A stretch of DNA of 8,444 nucleotides, from positions 1 through 8,444 of the forward strand of contig SOJG01000117.1 in the NCBI GenBank assembly GCA_004375885.1, given 5' to 3'. Below the pieces are notes generated by a model. That model was not told where the DNA came from. It ran no database searches and was given only the letters and a program-made list of their open reading frames with translations. Of the stretch, positions 1 to 6,900 are shown in pieces (positions within the stretch are counted from its first letter, which is position 1; each line of letters starts with the position of its first letter). A program made the position numbers and the translations under genes. The DNA comes from Dehalococcoidia bacterium. Lineage in GTDB: Bacteria; Chloroflexota; Dehalococcoidia; GIF9; AB-539-J10.

Positions 1-217
1 GGAGAGCTAATAAGATGGGGTAACACTTTGAGACGATGGAGGGACCCTATTTTGAACTACTTCGACAATAGGTACTACCAATGGCTTCACTGAAGGATGC
101 AACACAAAGATCAAAATGCTCAAAAGGGTCTCCTATGGTCTAAGGAATGTGGATGTCTATTGCAGAAAAATGCTCCTGGGATTTGTACCATCTCGTAGCT
201 ATTTCCACACAATTTGA
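1..217 (+). pseudogene. ISL3-family transposase, C-terminal fragment, frameshifted
   Basis: Partial at the left edge. In frame 1 the sequence reads GELIRWGNTLRRWRDPILN followed by YFDNRY, then runs off into a TGA at 91-93. From about position 77 the matching continuation is in frame 2: TNGFTEGCNTKIKMLKR, then a YGLRNVDVY segment, ending at TGA 215-217. The NG-x-x-EG-x-N-x-K-x-K pattern followed by an aromatic-GxRN segment is the C-terminal signature of ISL3-type DDE transposases; the Glu of TEG is the likely catalytic Glu. Removing one base within TACT (73-76) restores NRYTNGFTEG, so a single-base insertion explains the break. Known role of the family: cutting and joining the element ends. 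This copy would not make the catalytic Glu unless it frameshifts or the base is a sequencing error. No start or upstream domains are in the window. Confidence 0.82.
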
Positions 218-227
218 CAAAGAGCCC
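201..227. repeat. Probable right terminal inverted repeat of the ISL3-like element
   Basis: The stretch overlaps the last codons and stop of the transposase fragment and finishes with GACAAAGAGCCC. Its reverse complement starts GGGCTCTTTGTCAA, the style of end known for ISL3 elements. The partner repeat is off the left edge, so pairing cannot be checked here. Confidence 0.5.
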
Positions 228-235
228 ACACGGGC

Positions 236-264
236 TTGACAGAATTAAATGACGATGTTAAACT
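236..264 (+). promoter_or_regulatory. Predicted main sigma-A-type promoter of rpoB-rpoC-ruvB
   Basis: A perfect -35 hexamer TTGACA (236-241) is followed after exactly 17 bases by TAAACT (259-264), matching TATAAT at four of six positions including the first A and last T. The predicted transcription start is about 271-273, giving a leader of about 100 bases. The -35 box lies about 8 bases beyond the inferred edge of the insertion sequence, so the region upstream of -35 that could contact the polymerase alpha subunit is now mostly insertion-sequence DNA. Inferred from sequence only. Confidence 0.65.
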
Positions 265-301
265 ATTGGGTTTGCGTTATGCCCCGTTCTGTTTTGGCTT
301 T

Positions 302-331
302 TTGACCCTAAATTTTCCCAGTTAGTATCTT
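302..331 (+). promoter_or_regulatory. Possible second rpoB promoter
   Basis: TTGACC (302-307, five of six consensus matches) and TATCTT (326-331, four of six) are separated by 18 bases. A transcript from here would start near 338 and have a leader of roughly 33 bases. It is weaker than the upstream candidate and could be chance in an AT-rich leader. Confidence 0.3.
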
Positions 332-341
332 CGGCGTACTA
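323..341 (+). other. Small leader hairpin with UUCG loop
   Basis: TAGTA (323-327) is complementary to TACTA (337-341), and the loop contains C-TTCG-G, the sequence of an unusually stable RNA tetraloop. The interior has a mismatch and a bulge. It is followed by only four T residues (342-345), too few for a convincing terminator. It could be a weak attenuator, a processing site or chance; it lies 30 bases before the rpoB start. Confidence 0.3.
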
Positions 342-356
342 TTTTGAAGAAGAATC

Positions 357-360
357 AGGA
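357..360 (+). promoter_or_regulatory. Weak ribosome binding site of rpoB
   Basis: AGGA lies 11 bases before ATG 372, a longer spacing than usual, inside a purine-rich stretch. The same AGGA can pair with TCCT at 366-369, so the site may be partly masked in the mRNA. No better site is visible for this start, which is fixed by homology of the β N-terminus. Confidence 0.4.
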
Positions 361-371
361 TCGTTTCCTCT

Positions 372-3300
372 ATGCCTAAACACAAGCGACTGAAGTCCTT
401 CGCTAGACTGCCCGAGACTTTAGCAATACCTGACCTCATTCAGGTTCAGCTTGATTCCTTCCGCTGGTTTCAGGAAGAAGGTTTGAAAGAGCTACTCCGG
501 GAGATCTCGCCGATTCAAGATTATACAAACACGAGGCTAGAATTACATTTCGTGGACTATGAGTTTCGAGAGCCTCCGCATTCTATCTCTGAATGTCTTG
601 AACGTGGTCTGACCTATTCGTCTCCTATTCATGTCACTGCGCAATTGGTGGTCAAGGAGACAGGGGAGATCAAGGAACAGGAGTTGTACTTCAGCGACTT
701 CCCTTTGATGACGGATGCCGCCACTTTCGTTGTCTCTGGAGTAGAGCGGGTAGTAGTCAACCAACTGACCCGTTTCCCCGGCGTATATTTCACGTTAGAT
801 AAGGATCCCTCAAGCGGGCGGCAATTGGGGTGGGCTAAGCTTGTTGCTGAGCACGGGGCATGGCTTGATTTTGACACGTCCAATCGAGATGTGATTTCGG
901 TCAAGGTGAGCGGAAAGCGAAAGATACCGGTTACCACCCTATTGCGTGCCATAGGCTTTGAAAGCGATGAGGTATTGTTTTCCCTCTTCCAAGATGTCGA
1001 CAATTCGCCTGACCATGCTTTTGTCCGCTCCACAATTGAGCGAGACCCCATGGTCAGGAACAAGACGGATGCCCTGTTCGATATATATAGAAAACTGTCT
1101 TCCGGTGAAGCTCCTAGCCTTACCAGTGCCCAGGCTCTGCTGAATAATTTCCTGTTTAACCCTCGACGCTACAGCCTCGGCAAAGTGGGTCGCTACAAGC
1201 TCAACAAGAAGCTGGGCCTTGATATCCCCGGGAATTGCACTGGCTTGACCCCTGAAGATTTGGTGCAAATAGTTCGTCGCATTATTGCAGTTAATATTGG
1301 CAGGGAAGCTCCTGATGACATTGATCATCTAGGTAATCGAAGAGCACAGGCCGTAGGGTTCTTGATACAGAAGCAGTTCCGTGTCGGCTTGCTGAGATTG
1401 GAGAGAGCTATCAAGGAGCGGATGAGTATTCTCGGCCCCGAGGCAGCAACTCCTACCGCTTTGGTCAACATTCGCCCGGTAGCAGTCGCTATCAGGGAGT
1501 TCTTCGGCCGGTCCCAGTTATCTCAATTCATGGATCAGACTAATCCGCTGGCTGAGCTAGCTCACAAGCGCCGTCTTTCTGCCATGGGTCCCGGTGGCCT
1601 CTCGAGAAAGCAGGCTGGATTTGAGGTTCGTGATGTGCATCACTCTCACTATGGTAGGATGTGCCCCATAGAAACGCCTGAGGGGCCGAACATCGGTCTT
1701 ATAGGCTACCTAGCCACTTACGCCTCGGTCAATGAATATGGCTTCATAGAGACGCCATATCTCAGGGTGCTCCACGAGGTTCCCAATACGGTGGAGGCGT
1801 TGATGGGAAGAACAATCAACGAAGATATAGCGGATAGTGAGGGCAAGCTTGTGGCCAAGGCTGGGACGCCAGGCACAAAGCGGCTAGCGCAGAAGTTGTC
1901 CTCTCTTCCGCCTCGGAATATCGAGGTAGCTCCTTTCGTCTCAACCCACGTCGTTTATCTGACCGCTGATGAGGAAGGTCAGTATGCTATTGCGCAAGCT
2001 AATGCTCCTCTCAATGAAAGAAACGAGTTTCTCTACGACAAGGTTGAGGTTAAGAGGGCAGACAAATACTTCAAGGAATCGGTAGACAGGGTAGACTTTA
2101 TCGATGTATCACCGAAACAGCTATTCAGTATAGCGGCTTGTCTTATCCCCTTTCTTGAACATGATGACGCTAATCGAGCTCTAATGGGCTGTAACATGCA
2201 GCGGCAGGCAGTACCGTTACTACGTCCTGAGTGTCCTTTGGTGGGCACCGGTATGGAAGGCGAGGTGGCCAAATATAGTGACCAGGTGATATTTGCCCCC
2301 AACGATGCTGTGGTTACTTCAGCGACAAGCTCCCGGGTAGCGATTCGGAATAGAAGTGGAGAAGAGCAATCGTTCCCTTTGATGAAGTTTGCCAGAACTA
2401 ATCAGGGAACGTGCATTAATCAACATCCTATTGTGAACAAAGGTGACAATGTCAAGAAAGGACAAGTGCTGGTAGATAGCTTTTCCATAGATGATGGGAA
2501 TCTCGCCTTGGGACAGAACATCATCTGTGCTTTTATGAGCTGGCAGGGATATAACTTCGAAGATGCCATAATAATCAGCCGAAAGCTGGTCAAGAATGAT
2601 ATCTATACTTCCATTCACATCGAGAAACACGAAATAGAGGAGCGCGATACCAAGCTCGGTCCTGAAGAGATTACAAGAGACATACCTAATGTGAGCGAAG
2701 AGAATCTCTCTGACCTGGATGAGATGGGTATTGTGCGTATCGGAGCTGAAGTGCGGCCCAATGATATTCTGGTCGGGAAGATTACTCCCAAGGGTGAAAC
2801 CGAGCCTTCAGCGGAAGAGAAGTTGTTACGGGCCATCTTTGGTGAAAAGACACGTGAGGTCAAGGATAGCTCTCTCAGAATGCCATCCGGAGAATGGGGA
2901 AGGGTAATCAGAACTCGAGTTTTTTCTCGTGACAGGCATGATGAACTACCTGCCGGTGTGCACCAGCTTATACAGGTGTGGGTTGCTCAGAAGCGCAAAA
3001 TCTCAGTGGGGGATAAGATGTCGGGCAGGCATGGCAATAAAGGGGTCGTTTCCGTAATATTGCCCGAAGAAGAGATGCCATTCTTACCGGATGGCACGCC
3101 CGTAGACGTTATCCTTAATCCTCTAGGTGTTCCCTCCCGTATGAACATTGGACAGGTAATGGAGGCTCATCTGGGTTGGGCAGCTCACACACTGGGTTTC
3201 AGGGCTATCAATCCTATCTTTGATGGGGCTGATGCCCTGACTATTGAGGATGACTTAGCTAGAACCTGGATAGCCTGGAAAGCCGGCGCCGTTAACTTCA

Positions 3301-3977
3301 GCCCCCAGAATTCGGGAAAGCCCAACGTCGACCTGGAAAAGGCGGAAGAATGGCTTGCCCGTCATGGTTTTGACGGCAGAGAAGTAATGGATGAAGAGCA
3401 TAGGGGCGTGGCCAGGAGAGTTTCTCTGTGTCTGTGGCTTGAAGAGCTGGGCATAGCTGATAGTGATCAGCTTAGATCTCTCAGTGACCAGGATCTAGAG
3501 CAGATGGTACAAAAGGTTTACAAGGAGCGAAAGCTGTATCCTCCCATCTTCGGCAAAATGGAACTTCGAGACGGGAGAACTGGTGAGTTGTTTGACAAGC
3601 CCGTGACTGTAGGCAATGTATACATGATGAAACTGATTCATCTTGTTGGTGATAAGGTGCATGCTCGTTCCACGGGTCCATACTCCCTAATCACCCAGCA
3701 ACCATTGGGAGGCAAAGCTCAGTTTGGAGGTCAGAGATTTGGCGAGATGGAGGTATGGGCGTTGGAAGGACACGGCGCCGCTCATACACTTCAGGAGATG
3801 CTTACAGTAAAGTCAGACGATGTAATGGGACGGGCCAAGGCCTATGAATCTCTTGTCAAAGGCGAGGATATTCAACAGCTTGGCATTCCGGAATCGACCA
3901 AGGTTTTGTTCATGGAGCTACGCAGTTTGGGTTTCGCTGTGGAACTGCTTAGCGAGGGGGAAAATGTCCCAATTTGA
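372..3977 (+). CDS. rpoB: DNA-directed RNA polymerase subunit β
   Basis: β subunit of the RNA polymerase core; with β' it forms the active-site cleft and makes RNA from NTPs in the cytoplasm. The 1201 aa start with the usual N-terminus (LPETLAIPDLIQVQLDSF, from residue 13), so ATG 372 is right. Visible landmarks: rifampicin region 379-405 (SQLSQFMDQTNPLAELAHKR), CPIETPEGPNIGLI 431-444, the MQRQAVPLL motif near 609, YNFEDAI near 727 with the acidic E730-D731, the catalytic-site lysines K882 and K890 in GDKMSGRHGNKG, NPLGVPSRMNIGQ near 916, and the C-terminal GGKAQFGGQRFGEMEVWALE clamp segment near 1113. It is shorter than E. coli β (1342 aa), lacking that lineage's large insertions. Oddities: YSD (635-637) where most homologues have DSG, GCNMQRQ for G(A/S)NMQRQ, DKMSG for DKMAG, and EGHGAA for EAYGAA. 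The gene overlaps rpoC by 14 bases. Function is certain; the odd residues await alignment. Confidence 0.98.
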   Translation: MPKHKRLKSFARLPETLAIPDLIQVQLDSFRWFQEEGLKELLREISPIQDYTNTRLELHFVDYEFREPPHSISECLERGLTYSSPIHVTAQLVVKETGEIKEQELYFSDFPLMTDAATFVVSGVERVVVNQLTRFPGVYFTLDKDPSSGRQLGWAKLVAEHGAWLDFDTSNRDVISVKVSGKRKIPVTTLLRAIGFESDEVLFSLFQDVDNSPDHAFVRSTIERDPMVRNKTDALFDIYRKLSSGEAPSLTSAQALLNNFLFNPRRYSLGKVGRYKLNKKLGLDIPGNCTGLTPEDLVQIVRRIIAVNIGREAPDDIDHLGNRRAQAVGFLIQKQFRVGLLRLERAIKERMSILGPEAATPTALVNIRPVAVAIREFFGRSQLSQFMDQTNPLAELAHKRRLSAMGPGGLSRKQAGFEVRDVHHSHYGRMCPIETPEGPNIGLIGYLATYASVNEYGFIETPYLRVLHEVPNTVEALMGRTINEDIADSEGKLVAKAGTPGTKRLAQKLSSLPPRNIEVAPFVSTHVVYLTADEEGQYAIAQANAPLNERNEFLYDKVEVKRADKYFKESVDRVDFIDVSPKQLFSIAACLIPFLEHDDANRALMGCNMQRQAVPLLRPECPLVGTGMEGEVAKYSDQVIFAPNDAVVTSATSSRVAIRNRSGEEQSFPLMKFARTNQGTCINQHPIVNKGDNVKKGQVLVDSFSIDDGNLALGQNIICAFMSWQGYNFEDAIIISRKLVKNDIYTSIHIEKHEIEERDTKLGPEEITRDIPNVSEENLSDLDEMGIVRIGAEVRPNDILVGKITPKGETEPSAEEKLLRAIFGEKTREVKDSSLRMPSGEWGRVIRTRVFSRDRHDELPAGVHQLIQVWVAQKRKISVGDKMSGRHGNKGVVSVILPEEEMPFLPDGTPVDVILNPLGVPSRMNIGQVMEAHLGWAAHTLGFRAINPIFDGADALTIEDDLARTWIAWKAGAVNFSPQNSGKPNVDLEKAEEWLARHGFDGREVMDEEHRGVARRVSLCLWLEELGIADSDQLRSLSDQDLEQMVQKVYKERKLYPPIFGKMELRDGRTGELFDKPVTVGNVYMMKLIHLVGDKVHARSTGPYSLITQQPLGGKAQFGGQRFGEMEVWALEGHGAAHTLQEMLTVKSDDVMGRAKAYESLVKGEDIQQLGIPESTKVLFMELRSLGFAVELLSEGENVPI
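3954..3960 (+). promoter_or_regulatory. Strong ribosome binding site of rpoC inside the rpoB end
   Basis: GAGGGGG lies in the last codons of rpoB, with the GAGG core 6 bases before ATG 3964. It decides the rpoC start against the upstream in-frame ATG at 3844, which has no such site and would add 40 residues unlike any β' N-terminus. Placement within rpoB suggests translational coupling of β and β'. Confidence 0.8.
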
Positions 3978-6900
3978 CGGCATTAACGGTATTCGAATAA
4001 GTCTTGCCTCATCTGAGCAAATCAGGAGCTGGTCTCATGGTGACGTAACGAAGGCGGAGACCATAAATTACCGGACCTTGAAGCCAGAAAGAGATGGGCT
4101 TTTTTGTGAGAAGATTTTCGGCCCTGTTAAGGATTTTGAATGCCACTGCGGCAAATATAAGAAGGCGAGGTATAAAGGAGTTATCTGTGACAAATGTGGT
4201 GTCGAGGTAGCTCATTCCGGGGTACGGCGGGAACGCATAGGACATATAGAACTAGCTGCGCCGGTCACCCACATCTGGTTTGCCAAGCTGGTGCCCAGTC
4301 GGCTTGGGCTGCTTCTCGATCTATCTCCTCGGGAGTTGGAAGGAGTCATCTATTTTGCTCGGTATATCATCATCTCTGTTGATGAAGAGGCTAAACAGAG
4401 AAAGCTTCGCCACCTCGAGGAGGAAATAGCGGGGAAAATCGTTGAGCAAGACGAAGGCTTGAACAAGAAGATCGAAGAGCTGGAGGCCAAAAGCCTGGAG
4501 GAAGATGTCAAGATTAAGGAAGTGAACCAGCTTCGTGCCGGTTTTGTGGAGAGGAAGGCAAGACTTGAAGAAGAGTTGAAGGCGGGCGTTGGAGAGATAG
4601 ATAGTCTTCAGCCACTGAGGTTGCTTAACGAAGAGGAATGCAGGAGACTCAAGGACAAATATGGTGCCGTTTTTGAAACGGGTATGGGCGCTGAGGCCAT
4701 TCTCCAGATACTGAGGCAGATTGATATGGATGCTCTGCATCAGAGACTTCTTGAACAGGTCCGTAACACCTCGGGCGGATACCGCAAGAGGGTCAGTCAG
4801 CGGCTACAGTTAGTTGAAGCTTTCAGGCTCAGCGGGAATAAGCCTGAATGGCTGGTTCTGACCGTGCTTCCCGTATTGCCCCCCGCGCTTCGTCCCATAG
4901 TGCAGCTGGACGGTGGCCGTTTTGTTATTAGCGATCTTAACGACCTCTATCGGCGGGTTATCAATCGTAATAACCGGCTGCGCCGTCTTATGAAGTTAGG
5001 TGCCCCTGAGATAATAATCCGAAATGAGAAGCGAATGCTGCAGGAAGCTGTGGATGCCCTTATAGACAATGGGCGCAGGGGCCGCGCAGTTACGACCGGT
5101 AATAAGCATGCCTTGAAATCGCTTTCGGATATTCTGAAGGGCAAGCAAGGGCGGTTTCGGCAGAATCTTCTCGGTAAGCGAGTGGACTACAGCGGTCGCT
5201 CGGTCATTGTTGTCGGGCCTCAACTCAAGCTGCATCAATGCGGTTTGCCACGCCACGTCGCTTTGGAGCTATTCAAGCCTTCAGTTATGCACAAACTGAT
5301 AAGGAATGGATATGCCAATAATCTGAAGAGCGCCCGCCGTCTGGTGGAAAGAGGTAGCCCTGAGGTCTGGGATGCGCTATATGAAGTAGTTAAGGAGCGT
5401 CCCGTATTGCTTAATCGGGCCCCCACACTGCATCGGCTCAGCATTCAAGCCTTTGAACCGGTGTTGATCGATGGTGATGCTTTTCAGCTCCACCCCTTGG
5501 TTTGTACTGCCTTTGGTGCCGATTTTGATGGAGACCAAATGGCAGTTCATGTGCCATTATCGAAGGCCGCGGTTAAAGAAGCCAGGGAACACATGCTCAG
5601 TCCCTATAACATGTTGCTCCCGAGTTCCGGTGAGCCCGTGACAACACCCTCTCTAGATATGGTTCTGGGCTGCTATTATCTTACCCTGGCGAAGCCCGGA
5701 GCCAAAGGTGAAGGGAAGCTTTTTGGCAGTTTTGACGAGGCCAGGTTAGCTTACGAGCTTGGAGTTATCGAGCTTGGTGCCCAGGTTGTTGTGCAGGATC
5801 CTTCACTTCGTTCAGATGGGGGGAGGATCAACACTACAGTGGGCAGAATTCTGTTCAACGATGCCTTGCCTCCGCAGCTTCGGTTCTGCAATCGAGTTGT
5901 AGATAAGGCTTCGTTAAGAGCACTAGTCTCCGAATGTATTCGTCTGCTGGGCAATGAAGCTACTGCCGGGGTCCTTGATAGACTTAAGCAGATAGGGTTT
6001 GACTACGCTACGAAGTCAGGCATTTCCGTCTCTATGGATGATATTGAAGAGCCTCCGGAGAAGCACAGGATTCTTGAGGAAGCCGATGAGAGAATGCGCC
6101 TTATTGAGGAGCAGTTTGACCATGGCTTGATCACTGAGGGTGAGAAGTACGAGAATACAGTTCAAGTGTGGATGGAGGCTACAGACAAGATTACGGAGGA
6201 CATATCCCGATCGCTCGATCCTTATGGTAGCATCTACATGATGGCTACATCGGGTGCCAAGGGAAATATCTCTCAAATCAGGCAGATGGCAGGGATACGG
6301 GGGTTGATGACCGACCCCTCGGGGAGGATAATAGATTTTCCCATCAAATCGAGCCTCCGTGACGGACTGTCACCCATGGAGTACTTCATTTCTACCCATG
6401 GCGGCCGCAAGGGACTGACCGATACCGCTTTGAGGACATCGAATAGTGGTTATCTTACCAGACGCCTTGTCGATGTAGCTCAGGATGTCATTGTAACTGA
6501 GATGGACTGTGGTACCAGCGAAGGAGTCTGGATATCCCGGGAAACTGCAGATGGGTCCCTTCCTCCCTTTGAGAACCGGATTATTGGCTACCTGGCGGCA
6601 ATCAAGATCGTTGACCCGCGTACAGATGCAGTCATCGTGGAACGTGACGAGGAAATCGACGAAGAGAAGGTGCAACAGATTGTCGACGCCGGCGTTACCC
6701 AGGTACATGTGAGGTCCCCTCTTACGTGTCGTGCTCGATATGGCATTTGTAGGAACTGCTACGGAAGGGACCTGGGGAGAAAGCAACTGGTGAAGCTTGG
6801 CACCGCTGTAGGAGTCATTGCCGCCCAAAGCATCGGTGAGCCTGGGACTCAGCTCACTCTGCAGACTTTTCACACAGGGGGCATAGTCGGTACGGATATC

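Larger units (their letters stand above)
1..227 (+). mobile_element. Right end of an ISL3-family insertion sequence (left part outside window)
   Basis: The first 217 bases encode the C-terminal end of an ISL3-like transposase in the direction of rpoB. The bases just after its stop resemble the terminal inverted repeat of this family: read inward from 227 the strand is GGGCTCTTTGTCAAATT. ISL3 elements usually end shortly after the transposase stop with a GGCTCTTTGTCAA-type repeat and make 8-base target duplications; both statements are family knowledge. The exact edge (226-228) cannot be proved with only one end in view. If the edge is 227, the next 8 bases (ACACGGGC, 228-235) would be the target duplication, and the rpoB -35 box begins directly after them. 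No other element genes are visible. Confidence 0.7.

Noticed and set aside
214..219. First TTGACA as a separate -35 box
   Set aside because: No -10-like hexamer at 16-18 bases downstream; the motif is better explained as part of the insertion-sequence terminal repeat and transposase stop.
223..236. AGCCC-ACAC-GGGCT hairpin as a terminator after the transposase
   Set aside because: Only five pairs, no following T run, and it straddles the inferred insertion-sequence edge, so it is probably a chance pairing.
3844..3963. Upstream in-frame ATG giving a 1346-aa β'
   Set aside because: The added 40 residues are rpoB read in another frame, match no β' N-terminus, and lack a ribosome site; ATG 3964 has GAGGGGG at good spacing and the normal β' start.
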